Assembly (NCBI RefSeq): GCF_003991225.1
Contig: NZ_JTFC01000007.1
Location: 43,931 to 107,930, forward strand
DNA length: 64,000 nt
Direction of reading: 5' to 3'
DNA from: Candidatus Kurthia intestinigallinarum
Lineage (GTDB): Bacteria; Bacillota; Bacilli; Bacillales_A; Planococcaceae
Shown here: piece after piece, positions 43,296 through 52,528 of the stretch
Layout: every line of letters begins with the position of its first letter
How positions within the stretch are numbered: the stretch's first letter is position 1
Notes under the pieces: generated by a model
What the model was told of the DNA's origin: nothing
Database searches by the model: none
Seen by the model: only the letters and a program-made list of their open reading frames with translations
Made by a program: the position numbers and the translations under genes

Positions 43296-45008
43296 GTGAC
43301 TGAGAAACTTTGGTTAAAAAGTTATCCGGAAGAAGTCCCAACATCACTCGATTACCGAGAGATACCGCTGCAACAGTATTTATCAGAGATGGCGGATAAG
43401 ACACCAGATAATGTCGCGATCTATTTTATGGGAAAAGAAGTTCGCTTCAAAGAGTTACAACAATACGCGTATAAATTTGCAAATTATCTTCAAAAACTTG
43501 GCCTTCAAAAAGGAGACCGCATTGCGATTATGCTCCCAAATACACCACAGGCGGTAGTCAGCTTTTTTGGTGCGATGTATGCCGGCTGTACGGTTGTGAT
43601 GACCAATCCACTTTATACCGAGCGTGAAGTGGCGTATCAACTAAAAGATTCTGGTGCAAAATTAATCGTTACACTCGATATTTTGTATCCACGTATTATG
43701 AAAACATGGAAGGATACAGACTTAGAACATATCGTCGTAACGGGCTTAAAAGATTTCTTACCATTCCCGAAAAATGTCGTCTACCCGTTCATGCAACGAA
43801 AAGAGTATGGTTTCAAAGTTTCAGTGGAACATCAAGGGGTAAATCATTTATTTACTGAAATTTTACGTACAAGCCCAGATACGGCAATACCAATCGATGA
43901 AGCATTTGATTTTAATGAGGATCTGGCATTATTACAATATACAGGTGGTACGACAGGATTCCCAAAAGGGGTTATGCTAACGCATCGTAATATTGTCTCG
44001 AATGTGCAGGCCTGTGCAATGTGGACGAATGATTATCGTATTCCAGAGGATGAGCAGGAGCCGGATGTGGTACTTGGGGTGCTACCATTTTTCCATGTGT
44101 ACGGCATGACAACGGTATTAGCACTTAGTGTCATGATGGGCTTTAAAATGCTCTTAGTGCCGAAGTTTGATGCGACAGAGCTTTTAAAAACAATTGATAA
44201 GCATAAGCCGACATTATTCCCAGGAGCACCAACAATTTATATTGGCATTTTAAATCATCCGGATATTGCGAAGTATGATTTATCATCGATTAAGGCATGT
44301 ATTAGTGGCTCAGCACCGCTACCAGTTGAAGTACAGGATCAGTTCGAGGAAGTAACAGGCGGTAAGCTAGTAGAGGGCTATGGTCTAACAGAATCTTCGC
44401 CAGTAACGCATAGTAATTTCTTATGGATTGACCGACGTGTGAAAGGCTCGATTGGTGTGCCTTGGCCAGATACTGATGCGGCGATTATGGATACAACGAC
44501 GATGACGGAAGTAGCCGTTGGAGAAGTGGGCGAGTTATGCATTAAAGGACCACAAGTTATGAAGGGCTACTGGAATCGTACTGAGGAAACAGCACAAACA
44601 TTACGTGATGGATGGCTATTAACAGGTGATATGGGGTATATGAACGAGGATGGTTATTTCTTCGTTGTGGACCGTAAAAAAGATATCATCATCGCAGGTG
44701 GCTACAATATTTATCCGCGTGAAGTCGAAGAGGTGTTATATGAGCATGAAGGGATTCAAGAATGTGTCGTTATCGGAGTACCAGATCCGTACCGCGGTGA
44801 AACTGTAAAAGCCTTTATCGTGAAAAAAGAAGGTGCAGAGGTGAGTGATGACGAATTAAATCGTTACTGCCGTAAAAATTTAGCATCATATAAAGTACCA
44901 CGTATTTACGAATTTAGAGAAGAGTTACCGAAGACCGCGGTAGGGAAAATCTTGCGTCGTCAGCTTGTTGATGAAGAAAAAGCAAAACAAAATGATAACC
45001 TTGCTTGA
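43296..45008 (+). CDS. fadD: Long-chain fatty acid-CoA ligase
   Basis: Activates long-chain fatty acids to acyl-CoA with ATP, the entry step of beta-oxidation (LcfA in B. subtilis). The 570-residue protein shows the AMP-binding P-loop YTGGTTGFPKGVMLTH, the A5 motif GYGLTESSPVTH, LTGDMGYMNEDGYFFVVDRKKD (A7/A8) and the catalytic Lys region PKTAVGKILRRQL (A10). GTG 43296 follows AAAGGGG. First gene of the fadD-fadR-fadB-etfB-etfA block, under a FadR-controlled promoter. The stop overlaps the fadR -35 box. Confidence 0.95.
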   Translation: MTEKLWLKSYPEEVPTSLDYREIPLQQYLSEMADKTPDNVAIYFMGKEVRFKELQQYAYKFANYLQKLGLQKGDRIAIMLPNTPQAVVSFFGAMYAGCTVVMTNPLYTEREVAYQLKDSGAKLIVTLDILYPRIMKTWKDTDLEHIVVTGLKDFLPFPKNVVYPFMQRKEYGFKVSVEHQGVNHLFTEILRTSPDTAIPIDEAFDFNEDLALLQYTGGTTGFPKGVMLTHRNIVSNVQACAMWTNDYRIPEDEQEPDVVLGVLPFFHVYGMTTVLALSVMMGFKMLLVPKFDATELLKTIDKHKPTLFPGAPTIYIGILNHPDIAKYDLSSIKACISGSAPLPVEVQDQFEEVTGGKLVEGYGLTESSPVTHSNFLWIDRRVKGSIGVPWPDTDAAIMDTTTMTEVAVGEVGELCIKGPQVMKGYWNRTEETAQTLRDGWLLTGDMGYMNEDGYFFVVDRKKDIIIAGGYNIYPREVEEVLYEHEGIQECVVIGVPDPYRGETVKAFIVKKEGAEVSDDELNRYCRKNLASYKVPRIYEFREELPKTAVGKILRRQLVDEEKAKQNDNLA

Positions 45009-45034
45009 CAAAACTTACCAGGTGCATTTATTAT
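45005..45034 (+). promoter_or_regulatory. Promoter of fadR
   Basis: TTGACA and TATTAT with 18 bp spacing; the -35 overlaps the fadD stop codon. Confidence 0.75.
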
Positions 45035-45041
45035 AAAGATG

Positions 45042-45060
45042 TGAATGAATAACCATTCAT
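45042..45060. promoter_or_regulatory. FadR operator at fadR
   Basis: TGAATGAATAACCATTCAT fits TGAATGA-MTAN-TCATTCA with one mismatch and lies just downstream of the fadR -10, consistent with autoregulation. Confidence 0.85.
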
Positions 45061-45085
45061 TTTTTGGATATGGTGGTGATACAAA

Positions 45086-45667
45086 GTGAGGAAAGAAAAG
45101 CCGAAGTATAAGCAAATTATAGACGCTGCAGTAATTGTTATTGCAGAAAACGGCTATCATCAAGCGCAAGTTTCGAAAATCGCGAAGCAGGCTGGTGTTG
45201 CGGATGGAACCATTTATTTATACTTCAAAAATAAAGAGGATATTTTAATCTCCGTTTTTGAAGATAAGATGGCAGTTTTTATTAACCGCTTACAAGTGAT
45301 TGTAGATCGCAATGAAACAGCTTCTGAGAAACTGCAAAAGATGATTGAAAGTCACTTTAAAGTACAAACGGATAATAAACATCTCGGGATCGTGACACAA
45401 CTAGAATTGCGCCAATCCAATATTGAAGTTCGAGCGAAAATTAATGCTATTTTAAAAGGTTATCTCGATTTAATCGACGAAATCTTACGACAAGGTGTTA
45501 ATGCAGGTGACTTCAGAGCGGATATGGACATTCGTTTGGCGAGACAATGTATTTTTGGAACCATTGATGAAGTAACAACTTCATGGGTGATGAAAGACCA
45601 AAAATTTGATTTGCTCGCACTAGCACCCAAAGTATATGAGTTATTGCTAAATGGTATTAAGTCATAA
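45086..45667 (+). CDS. fadR: FadR, TetR-family fatty acid degradation repressor
   Basis: Represses beta-oxidation genes; long-chain acyl-CoA releases it from DNA. The 193-residue protein has the TetR helix-turn-helix (residues about 8-55) with AENGYHQAQVSKIAKQAGVADGTIYLYFKNKEDIL and a C-terminal ligand domain with QLELRQSN and FGTIDEVTTSWV, near identical in these parts to B. subtilis FadR (YsiA). GTG 45086 follows GGTGGTGAT. It sits between fadD and fadB as in B. subtilis. Confidence 0.95.
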   Translation: MRKEKPKYKQIIDAAVIVIAENGYHQAQVSKIAKQAGVADGTIYLYFKNKEDILISVFEDKMAVFINRLQVIVDRNETASEKLQKMIESHFKVQTDNKHLGIVTQLELRQSNIEVRAKINAILKGYLDLIDEILRQGVNAGDFRADMDIRLARQCIFGTIDEVTTSWVMKDQKFDLLALAPKVYELLLNGIKS

Positions 45668-45668
45668 T

Positions 45669-45700
45669 TTAGAGACTGAGCTTTTGCTCAGCCTCTTACA
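45669..45700 (+). other. Hairpin between fadR and fadB
   Basis: AGAG-ACT-GAGC / GCTC-AGC-CTCT forms a stem of about 10 bp with a TTTT loop, but only a poor T-run follows. It may act as a partial attenuator or an mRNA stabiliser that sets the ratio of regulator to enzymes. Confidence 0.5.
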
Positions 45701-45719
45701 TATAGGAGGGAATTAGCGA

Positions 45720-46493
45720 ATGAGCTTTCTACAATTATCGAACCAAGGCGCCCTAGCAGTCATTACGATTAATCGCCCACCCGCGAACGCAATGAGCTAT
45801 GCGCTGATCGTCGAGCTTGACGGTCTATTTGATAAAATTGCCAACGATCCAGATACACGTGTTGTCGTTATTCACGGCGAAGGCCGATTTTTCTCAGCTG
45901 GTGCAGACATTAAAGAGTTTACGCAAGTTGAAACGGAAAAACAAATGCATGATCAGACAATGGCTGTGCATAAAATTTTCAGAAAAATCGAAACTTTCGA
46001 GAAACCAGTTATCGCGGCCATTCATGGTGCTGCGCTAGGTGGCGGATTGGAATTAGCCATGAGTTGCCATATCCGATATGTCGCGTCTAATGCCAAGCTT
46101 GGGCTTCCTGAGCTTAACCTTGGATTAATTCCAGGGTATGGTGGTACGCAACGATTACCGAGCCATGTTGGACTTGCTAAAGCAGCAGAAATGATGTTTA
46201 CGTCCGAGTCATTAACAGGTGAGGAAGCTGTACAGTGGGGGTTAGCTAATGCCCATTTTCCAGAAGAGGAGCTGAAAGCGAGTGTACTTCAAAAAGCACA
46301 AAAAATTGCTGAAAAGAGTCCACTAGCATTAAAATCAGCCATCGACCTACTTCGTTTAGGCGATACACCCAATCTAAAGGAAACATTAGAAGCGGAAGCC
46401 GAGCACTTTGCAGCATGCTTTAAGACAGAAGATGCAAAAGAAGGCATCACAGCGTTTGTAGAAAAACGCAAGCCAGTATTTAAGGGAAAATAG
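45720..46493 (+). CDS. fadB: Enoyl-CoA hydratase
   Basis: Hydrates trans-2-enoyl-CoA to 3-hydroxyacyl-CoA in beta-oxidation. The 257-residue crotonase-fold protein has the oxyanion-hole segment SAGADIKEF, the IHGAALGGGLELAMSCHIRYV block and LGLPELNLGLIPGYGGTQRLP with both catalytic glutamates in place. AGGAGGG precedes ATG 45720. It is of the short YsiB type, not the large bifunctional E. coli FadB. Confidence 0.92.
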   Translation: MSFLQLSNQGALAVITINRPPANAMSYALIVELDGLFDKIANDPDTRVVVIHGEGRFFSAGADIKEFTQVETEKQMHDQTMAVHKIFRKIETFEKPVIAAIHGAALGGGLELAMSCHIRYVASNAKLGLPELNLGLIPGYGGTQRLPSHVGLAKAAEMMFTSESLTGEEAVQWGLANAHFPEEELKASVLQKAQKIAEKSPLALKSAIDLLRLGDTPNLKETLEAEAEHFAACFKTEDAKEGITAFVEKRKPVFKGK

Positions 46494-46520
46494 ATAATAC
46501 ACATAGGGAGGTTTACGATT

Positions 46521-47294
46521 ATGAACATCTTTGTATTAGTAAAAAGAACTTTTGATACGGAAGAAAAAATCGTTATTAACGGAGGCCAAATTCAAGAAGA
46601 CGGTGCGGAATTCATCATCAATCCGTACGATGAATATGCCATCGAAGAAGCGATTAAAATCCGCGACGCTGAGGGCGGCGAAGTAACAGTACTGACAATC
46701 GGTAATGAGGAGTCAGAAAAACAACTTCGTACGGCATTAGCAATGGGCGCAGATAAAGCCGTATTAATCAACGCTGAAGAAGATTTAGATGATTTAGACC
46801 AATATACAATCTCAGCTATTTTAGCAGAATACCTAAAAGATAAAGAAGCAGACTTAATCCTAGGCGGTAACGTTGCAATCGACGGCGGCTCAGGTCAAGT
46901 AGCTCCACGTTTAGCAGAATTATTAGGCATTAACTATGTAACAACTATTACTTCTCTTGAAATTAGTGGCGGTAAAGCAAACATCGTTCGCGACGTTGAA
47001 GGGGATTCAGAAGAAATCGAAACAGCTCTACCTCTATTAATCACAGCACAACAAGGTTTAAATGAACCTCGCTATCCTTCATTACAAGGGATTATGAAAG
47101 CGAAGAAAAAACCGCTTGAAGAATTAGAGTTAGATGATTTAGACATCGATGAAGACGATGTAGAACCAAAAACAAACGTTGTGGAAATTTTCCTTCCACC
47201 AACAAAAGCAGCAGGTCGCGTACTTGAAGGTGAATTACCAGCTCAAGTGAAAGAATTAGTATCATTACTACATTCTGAAGCGAAAGTTATTTAA
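46521..47294 (+). CDS. etfB: Electron transfer flavoprotein beta subunit
   Basis: Carries electrons from acyl-CoA dehydrogenases to the quinone pool together with EtfA. The 257-residue protein has the N-terminal MNIFVLVKRTFDTEEKI start, AMGADKAVLI and the ETF beta signature (VRDVEGDSEEIETALPLLITAQQGLNEPRYPSLQGIMKAKKK). An AMP-binding site is expected. It is 27 bp after fadB and 35 bp before etfA. Confidence 0.94.
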   Translation: MNIFVLVKRTFDTEEKIVINGGQIQEDGAEFIINPYDEYAIEEAIKIRDAEGGEVTVLTIGNEESEKQLRTALAMGADKAVLINAEEDLDDLDQYTISAILAEYLKDKEADLILGGNVAIDGGSGQVAPRLAELLGINYVTTITSLEISGGKANIVRDVEGDSEEIETALPLLITAQQGLNEPRYPSLQGIMKAKKKPLEELELDDLDIDEDDVEPKTNVVEIFLPPTKAAGRVLEGELPAQVKELVSLLHSEAKVI

Positions 47295-47329
47295 CATCCT
47301 AAGTAAACAAATTGATGGGAGGATTTACA

Positions 47330-48307
47330 ATGTCAAAAAAAGTAGTTGTTTTAGCAGAAGCACGTGAAGGCGCGTTACGAAATGTATCATTTGAAGCAAT
47401 CGCAGCAGGTAAAACGATCTCTGGCGGCGGCGAAGTCGTTGCAGCATTATTCGGCCAATCAGTAGGTGACTTAGCAGGTGAGCTATTCGCTTATGGTGCT
47501 GACCGCGTTATTACAGTGGAGCACCCACACTTACAACATTATACTTCTGATGGTTTCGGTCAAGCGCTTAACGCGGTAATCGATCAAGAAGGTCCAGAAG
47601 CAATCGTGTTTGGTCACACAGCACTTGGTAAAGATTTATCACCAAAAGTTGCGGCAAAACTAGAAGCAGGTCTTATCTCAGACGTCACAAAAATCGAGGG
47701 TGAAGGCGATAGCGCACAATTTATCCGCCCAATCTACTCTGGTAAAGCGTTTGAAAAAGTGGAATCTCAAAGCTCTCCACTATTAGTATCTGTACGTCCG
47801 AATAACATCGAGCCTCTTGAAAAAGATGCATCGAAGTCGGGCTCTGCTGAAGCATTATCAGTAGATATTACAAACTTACGTACAATCGTGAAAAACGTTG
47901 TTCGTAAATCGACAGAAGGCGTTGACCTTTCAGAAGCGAAAGTAATCGTTTCTGGTGGTCGTGGCGTAAAGAGCTCTGAAGGCTTCGAACCATTAAAAGA
48001 GCTTGCTAATCTTCTTGGTGGTGCGGTTGGCGCATCTCGTGGTGCATGTGACGCAGAATACTGTGATTACTCACTACAAATCGGCCAAACAGGGAAAGTT
48101 GTAACACCAGACCTTTATATCGCTGCAGGTATCTCTGGTGCAATCCAACATTTAGCGGGTATGTCGAATTCAAAAGTCATTGTTGCTATTAACAAAGACC
48201 CAGAAGCAAACATCTTCAACGTAGCTGACTACGGAATCGTAGGCGACTTATTCGAAGTAGTACCTCTTCTAATCGAAGAAGTTAAAGCGCTTCAAGTGAA
48301 CGCGTAA
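47330..48307 (+). CDS. etfA: Electron transfer flavoprotein alpha subunit
   Basis: FAD-binding partner of EtfB. The 325-residue protein has an N-terminal alpha/beta domain (VVVLAEAREGALRNVSFEAIAAG) and the C-terminal FAD domain with VSGGRGVKS, LGGAVGASRGACDAEY, QIGQTGKVVTPDLYIAAGISGAIQHLAGM and NKDPEANIF. ATG 47330 follows GGGAGG; an earlier ATG at 47312 overlaps that site. Last gene of the fad-etf unit. Confidence 0.95.
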   Translation: MSKKVVVLAEAREGALRNVSFEAIAAGKTISGGGEVVAALFGQSVGDLAGELFAYGADRVITVEHPHLQHYTSDGFGQALNAVIDQEGPEAIVFGHTALGKDLSPKVAAKLEAGLISDVTKIEGEGDSAQFIRPIYSGKAFEKVESQSSPLLVSVRPNNIEPLEKDASKSGSAEALSVDITNLRTIVKNVVRKSTEGVDLSEAKVIVSGGRGVKSSEGFEPLKELANLLGGAVGASRGACDAEYCDYSLQIGQTGKVVTPDLYIAAGISGAIQHLAGMSNSKVIVAINKDPEANIFNVADYGIVGDLFEVVPLLIEEVKALQVNA

Positions 48308-48318
48308 TTTTAAAAACA

Positions 48319-48356
48319 CTGGGGAATCACAGCAATGTGGTTCCCCGTTTTATATT
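48319..48356 (+). terminator. Terminator of the fad-etf operon
   Basis: GGGGAATCAC / GTGGTTCCCC (wobble pairs inside) with a short loop, followed by GTTTTA. Confidence 0.8.
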
Positions 48357-48479
48357 AAAAAAGATATGAAAGAGACGACTTTATAGGAAATCCGCATTGG
48401 ATAAAAGAGATACCAGAAGATTCATTTGCTAGATTATGCGGATATATCTTTATATCAAGCAAAAAAGTCGCAGGCACCC

Positions 48480-48507
48480 TTGAAATGTGCTAAACTTTCG
48501 GTAATGA
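48480..48507 (+). promoter_or_regulatory. Possible promoter of trxA
   Basis: TTGAAA and TAATGA with 16 bp spacing, ending 22 bp before the start codon. The -10 is poor and the leader short. Confidence 0.4.
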
Positions 48508-48529
48508 GAACTAAGGAGGCTATATAATT

Positions 48530-48844
48530 ATGGCAATTAAACATGCAACAGACGCGTCATTCCATGGCGATATTGAAAAAGGTTTAGTATTAGTAGATTT
48601 CTGGGCAACTTGGTGTGGACCATGTAAAATGATCGCGCCAGTTCTTGAAGAACTAGCACCTGAAATTGAAGGACAGGCAGAAATCGTAAAAGTAGATGTT
48701 GACCAAAACCAACAAACAGCTGCTGAATTCGGTATTATGTCAATTCCTACACTTGTATTATTCAAAGATGGCGAATTAGTAGATAAAGTTGTTGGTTACC
48801 AACCAAAAGAAGCTTTAGCTGAATTCGTATCAAAACACGCTTAA
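48530..48844 (+). CDS. trxA: Thioredoxin
   Basis: Cytosolic disulfide reductase. The 104-residue protein has the active site [11 protein letters not shown] (Cys29 and Cys32), the cis-Pro in SIPTLVLF and the DVDQNQ strand. AAGGAGG precedes ATG 48530. It lies between etfA and uvrC as in B. subtilis, with its own terminator. Confidence 0.97.
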   Translation: MAIKHATDASFHGDIEKGLVLVDFWATWCGPCKMIAPVLEELAPEIEGQAEIVKVDVDQNQQTAAEFGIMSIPTLVLFKDGELVDKVVGYQPKEALAEFVSKHA

Positions 48845-48865
48845 TACGCAACAACATATAGAAAG

Positions 48866-48902
48866 AAGAGCGCTTGTGCTACGGCATAAGCGCTCTTTTT
48901 TT
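48866..48902 (+). terminator. Terminator of trxA
   Basis: AAGAGCGCTT / AAGCGCTCTT with an additional TGC/GCA pair near the loop, then seven T. Confidence 0.93.
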
Positions 48903-48929
48903 GTGAACGCCTGTTCGATTTTGTATAAT
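48901..48929 (+). promoter_or_regulatory. Promoter of uvrC
   Basis: TTGTGA and a perfect TATAAT with 17 bp spacing. Confidence 0.75.
48904..48917. promoter_or_regulatory. LexA (DinR)-type SOS box at uvrC
   Basis: TGAACGCCTGTTCG contains a perfect GAAC-n4-GTTC core and fits the B. subtilis CGAACRNRYGTTYC consensus at 11 of 14 positions. It overlaps the -35 region of the uvrC promoter. Confidence 0.72.
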
Positions 48930-48952
48930 GAGTATATGAGGGGGGAACGTCG

Positions 48953-50725
48953 TTGAATGACTTATTAAAACAAAAGCTCGCCATCTTACCGGATAAGCCG
49001 GGTTGCTACTTAATGAAGGACCGACAAGGAACGATTATTTATGTAGGGAAAGCGAAAGTTTTAAAAAATCGTGTGCGCTCGTATTTTACCGGTTCACATA
49101 ATGCGAAAACGGAGCGCTTAGTTAGTGAAATTGTCGATTTTGAATACATTATGACATCCTCGGATATGGAAGCCTTTTTACTAGAGCTTAATCTAATTAA
49201 ATTACATGACCCAAAATATAATATTATGCTGAAGGATGATAAAACATATCCTTATTTGAAAATAACAAATGAACGCTACCCACGCCTAATGATTACGCGT
49301 AAGGTGAAAAAGGACCGCGCAAAATACTTTGGTCCTTATCCAAACGGCTATGCCGCTGCTGAAACGAAGAAGCTACTAGATCGTTTATATCCATTACGCA
49401 AATGTGATCCGATGCCAAATCGCGTTTGTCTCTATTATCATATCGGCCAGTGTCTTGCGCCTTGTGTCAAAGACATTCCTAAGGAAACCTATGATGACAT
49501 GAAGCAGGAAATTTCACGCTTTTTAAAGGGCGGGCAGGATGATGTCAAAAAAGAATTAACGAAGAAAATGTATGAGGCCTCTGAGCAGCTTGATTTTGAG
49601 CGAGCAAAGGAATTTCGAGACCAAATTGCGCATATCGAAAAAGTTGTAGAACATCAAAAAATTATTATTAATGACTTCACAGATCGCGATATTTTTGGTT
49701 ATGCGGTCGATAAGGGCTGGATTTGTGTACAGGTCTTTTTTGTACGTCAAGGCAAGCTAATCGAGCGTGAAGTATCGATGTTCCCGTCCTACGGAGAGCC
49801 GGAAGAAGAATTCTTAACATTTGTGGCGCGCTTTTATGAAAAAGGGCATTTGCTACCGAAGGAAATACTCGTCCCACAACAAATTGATGCGAAGATGCTA
49901 GAAGAGGCGCTGCATGCTACTGTACTACAGCCACAAAAGGGTAAGAAAAAAGAATTGCTAGAGCTTGCGACGCAAAATGCGCAAAACTCGATTGATGAGA
50001 AATTTAAGCTGATTGAGCGTCAAGAGGAGCGCACGATTGGAGCCTGTGAGGAACTAGGGGATGCATTACAAATCGTTACACCGCTGCGCATCGAAGCCTT
50101 TGATAACTCACATATTTTTGGTGCCGATACCGTCTCTGCAATGGTTGTATTCGTTGACGGTAAGCCGAGTAAAAAGGATTATCGTAAATTTAAAATTCAG
50201 CAGGCAGAGGCGCATGATGATTACGGAGCGATGCGTGAGGTCGTACGTCGTCGTTATACACGGATGTTACGTGATGACCAGCCTTGGCCTGATTTAATCG
50301 TCACAGATGGCGGTAAAGGGCAAATGGAGGTCGTGCGCGAGGTGCTAGAGGATGAGCTAGGGCTCGATATTCCGATTGTTGGTCTGGCAAAGGATGATAA
50401 GCACCGTACGAAGCAGCTGCTATACGGTATGCCACCGGAGCTTGTGCCACTCAAGCATAATAGTGAGGCCTTTTATTTATTACAGCGTATACAAGATGAA
50501 GTGCACCGCTTTGCGATTACGTTCCATCGTCAGTTGCACCAAAAAAATGCGATTACGTCGGTATTAGATGAGATACCAGGCGTTGGTCCAAAGCGAAAGC
50601 AGCAACTACTGCGTCATTTCGGCTCGATTAAGAAAATTAAAGAAGCAGATGAGGCACAATTAGTAGAAGCTGGACTACCAAAATCATTGAGTAATACCGT
50701 AATTGCGTATTTTTCAAAAAAATAA
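48953..50725 (+). CDS. uvrC: UvrABC system protein C, excinuclease
   Basis: Makes both incisions around a lesion in nucleotide-excision repair. The 590-residue protein has the N-terminal GIY-YIG domain ([30 protein letters not shown]), the Cys-rich [14 protein letters not shown] stretch ([15 protein letters not shown]), the UVR domain (about 200-235), the RNase H-like domain with [12 protein letters not shown] and [10 protein letters not shown], and tandem C-terminal HhH motifs ([17 protein letters not shown]). TTG 48953 follows AGGGGGG and gives the normal N-terminus. Confidence 0.96.
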   Translation: MNDLLKQKLAILPDKPGCYLMKDRQGTIIYVGKAKVLKNRVRSYFTGSHNAKTERLVSEIVDFEYIMTSSDMEAFLLELNLIKLHDPKYNIMLKDDKTYPYLKITNERYPRLMITRKVKKDRAKYFGPYPNGYAAAETKKLLDRLYPLRKCDPMPNRVCLYYHIGQCLAPCVKDIPKETYDDMKQEISRFLKGGQDDVKKELTKKMYEASEQLDFERAKEFRDQIAHIEKVVEHQKIIINDFTDRDIFGYAVDKGWICVQVFFVRQGKLIEREVSMFPSYGEPEEEFLTFVARFYEKGHLLPKEILVPQQIDAKMLEEALHATVLQPQKGKKKELLELATQNAQNSIDEKFKLIERQEERTIGACEELGDALQIVTPLRIEAFDNSHIFGADTVSAMVVFVDGKPSKKDYRKFKIQQAEAHDDYGAMREVVRRRYTRMLRDDQPWPDLIVTDGGKGQMEVVREVLEDELGLDIPIVGLAKDDKHRTKQLLYGMPPELVPLKHNSEAFYLLQRIQDEVHRFAITFHRQLHQKNAITSVLDEIPGVGPKRKQQLLRHFGSIKKIKEADEAQLVEAGLPKSLSNTVIAYFSKK

Positions 50726-50754
50726 TTGTCCTTTTCCAAATATTGTGATAATGT
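50726..50754 (+). promoter_or_regulatory. Promoter of the lysC riboswitch transcript
   Basis: TTGTCC and TAATGT with 17 bp spacing directly after the uvrC stop. Confidence 0.65.
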
Positions 50755-50769
50755 TAAAGCACCAAATAA

Positions 50770-51028
50770 AATCACTAGATTAGTGATGATAGAGGCGCGG
50801 AACTCTAATAGTAAACATTCTTAGGTTGGATAGAACCGGTGAGGAGTGTTGAAAGGGGAGGCCGCCGAAATGGTTAGGAAATCTATTCTTTCTAACTGTT
50901 GGTTCTACATTTAAGAAATGTGGAATTGTCAGAATCAGCAATGGTTCTGGAGGGCTATCACACATGAATGTTCGAACGATGAACGTACATGCGAAGGTCG
51001 GCCTAAAATTTAGGTCGGCCTTTTTTTA
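50770..51028 (+). ncRNA. Lysine riboswitch (L-box) with terminator, upstream of lysC
   Basis: The aptamer core carries the conserved L-box phrases AGAGGCGCGGAACTC (about 50791), GGTGAGGAGTG, GAAAGGGGAGGCCGCCGAA (about 50850) and closes with GTGAT / ATCAC-type outer pairing to GGCTATCAC near 50953-50961. The terminator is a 14-bp stem with G-U pairs, AAGGTCGGCCTAAA / TTTAGGTCGGCCTT, then T-run (50994-51027). Lysine binding would cause termination, shutting off aspartokinase. Confidence 0.93.
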
Positions 51029-51076
51029 ATTCATGTTGACTGCCTGACATAGACAATATGTGGGGAGCGAATAAAT

Positions 51077-52306
51077 TTGAGTACTTTAGTTGTAAAATTT
51101 GGCGGTACTTCGGTAGCGACAACAGAACGAATTCAGCACGTAGCACAGCGAATTCAAAAGGAATATAAAAAAGGGCATAGCATTGTGGCTGTTGTATCTG
51201 CAATGGGGAAAACGACCGATCAACTTGTCGCAATGGCAAATGAGATAGCAACGACTCCTTCAAAACGTGAAATGGATGTTCTGCTAACAACAGGTGAGCA
51301 GGTGACAATTTCATTATTATCGATGGCGCTTCAATCTTTAGGCATTGAAGCACAGTCTTTTACAGGGTGGCAAGCGGGCATTGTTACGGAGCAAGTACCG
51401 AGCAATGCACGTATTGAAAACATTCAAGCAAAAACAATTCAGCAAGCATTAAATGAGCATAAAATTGCTGTTGTAGCGGGTTTCCAAGGCATTGATGCAC
51501 AAGGGAATATTACGACGCTCGGTCGAGGTGGCTCAGATACGACAGCGGTGGCACTTGCGGCAGCTCTTGGCGCAGAACGCTGTGATATTTACACCGATGT
51601 GGACGGCGTGTATACAAGTGACCCACGCTATATTAAAGGCGCGCGTAAGCTACAGGAGATGTCTTATGATGAAATGCTTGAACTCGCACATTTAGGCGCG
51701 GGTGTGCTTCATCCACGTAGCGTGGAGGTCGCTAAAAATCATCGTATGCCGATGACCGTTCGCTCGAGTTATGAAGAAGTTGAGGGAACGATTTTGAAGG
51801 AGGAAGTTATAGTGGAAAAAAATCTAGTAGTGCGCGGAGTTGCCTTTGAAGAGCAAATCGTGCGTATGACCGTTTATTATAATGAAAGCTATACCGGCTC
51901 ACTTGCCAATATTTTTACAACATTAGCTAAAAATCATATCAATGTTGATATTATTGTACAGGCGCTTGTCGCACAAGGCAGTCCAACGGTATCATTCTCT
52001 GTTAAAGAATCACAGTTACAAGAGACATTAGCCGTTTTAGCAGCACATAAAAGTACATTAGGCTATGACCATATCGAGCATGAGAGTCAATTAGCAAAAG
52101 TATCGATTGTTGGCTCAGGTATGGCCTCTAATCCAGGAGTTGCGGCGGCGATGTTTGACCGTCTATACCGCGAAGGCATCGGTGTGAAGATGGTTAGTAC
52201 ATCTGAAATCAAAGTGTCGGTCGTAGTAGCGCATGAAGATATGTTAAAAGCCGCCAATGCTCTACATGAGGAATTTGAATTAAGTAAAGTTTCAGTAGAA
52301 GTTTAA
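51077..52306 (+). CDS. lysC: Lysine-sensitive aspartokinase (alpha subunit)
   Basis: Phosphorylates aspartate, first step of the lysine, diaminopimelate, threonine and methionine pathways. The 409-residue protein has the kinase start STLVVKFGGTSVA, TTLGRGGSDTTAVALAAAL and DVDGVYTSDPR, followed by two ACT-type regulatory segments (RGVAFEEQIVRMTVYY and LAKVSIVGSGMASNPGVAAAMF). TTG 51077 follows TGGGGAGCG. It is placed behind a lysine riboswitch as in B. subtilis. A second in-frame start makes the beta subunit (listed separately). Confidence 0.95.
   Translation: MSTLVVKFGGTSVATTERIQHVAQRIQKEYKKGHSIVAVVSAMGKTTDQLVAMANEIATTPSKREMDVLLTTGEQVTISLLSMALQSLGIEAQSFTGWQAGIVTEQVPSNARIENIQAKTIQQALNEHKIAVVAGFQGIDAQGNITTLGRGGSDTTAVALAAALGAERCDIYTDVDGVYTSDPRYIKGARKLQEMSYDEMLELAHLGAGVLHPRSVEVAKNHRMPMTVRSSYEEVEGTILKEEVIVEKNLVVRGVAFEEQIVRMTVYYNESYTGSLANIFTTLAKNHINVDIIVQALVAQGSPTVSFSVKESQLQETLAVLAAHKSTLGYDHIEHESQLAKVSIVGSGMASNPGVAAAMFDRLYREGIGVKMVSTSEIKVSVVVAHEDMLKAANALHEEFELSKVSVEV
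51812..52306 (+). CDS. lysC: Aspartokinase beta subunit from an internal in-frame start of lysC
   Basis: Inside lysC, GAAGGAGGAAGTTATA precedes GTG 51812, codon 246 of the alpha frame, giving a 164-residue product that begins MEKNLVVRGVAFEEQI and covers only the ACT regulatory part. In B. subtilis the LysC beta subunit is made in just this way from residue 246. The strong ribosome site in the middle of a coding region is direct support. Confidence 0.85.
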   Translation: MEKNLVVRGVAFEEQIVRMTVYYNESYTGSLANIFTTLAKNHINVDIIVQALVAQGSPTVSFSVKESQLQETLAVLAAHKSTLGYDHIEHESQLAKVSIVGSGMASNPGVAAAMFDRLYREGIGVKMVSTSEIKVSVVVAHEDMLKAANALHEEFELSKVSVEV

Positions 52307-52480
52307 ACGGAAAAGAAATAAAAAAAGAGTAGTCTTTTGTGTAGGCAAATGTCCAGTTATCTAAGTGGAAATTGAACAGAAATCTCTAAAAATTTTGAGT
52401 TTCTTCTATTTAAAAATGAAATGACATGAAAGGCATCGATAATAAACGATTATTTTCATAAATCAGTCATTTTATTATAT

Positions 52481-52514
52481 AAAAAAAGGATTGCGGCTTT
52501 CGCAATCCTTTTTT
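52481..52514. terminator. Bidirectional terminator between lysC and yslB
   Basis: A-run, AAGGATTGCG / CGCAATCCTT perfect 10-bp stem with 5-nt loop, T-run; it serves both converging genes. Confidence 0.93.
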
Positions 52515-52528
52515 GAGCATTGAAGGAA

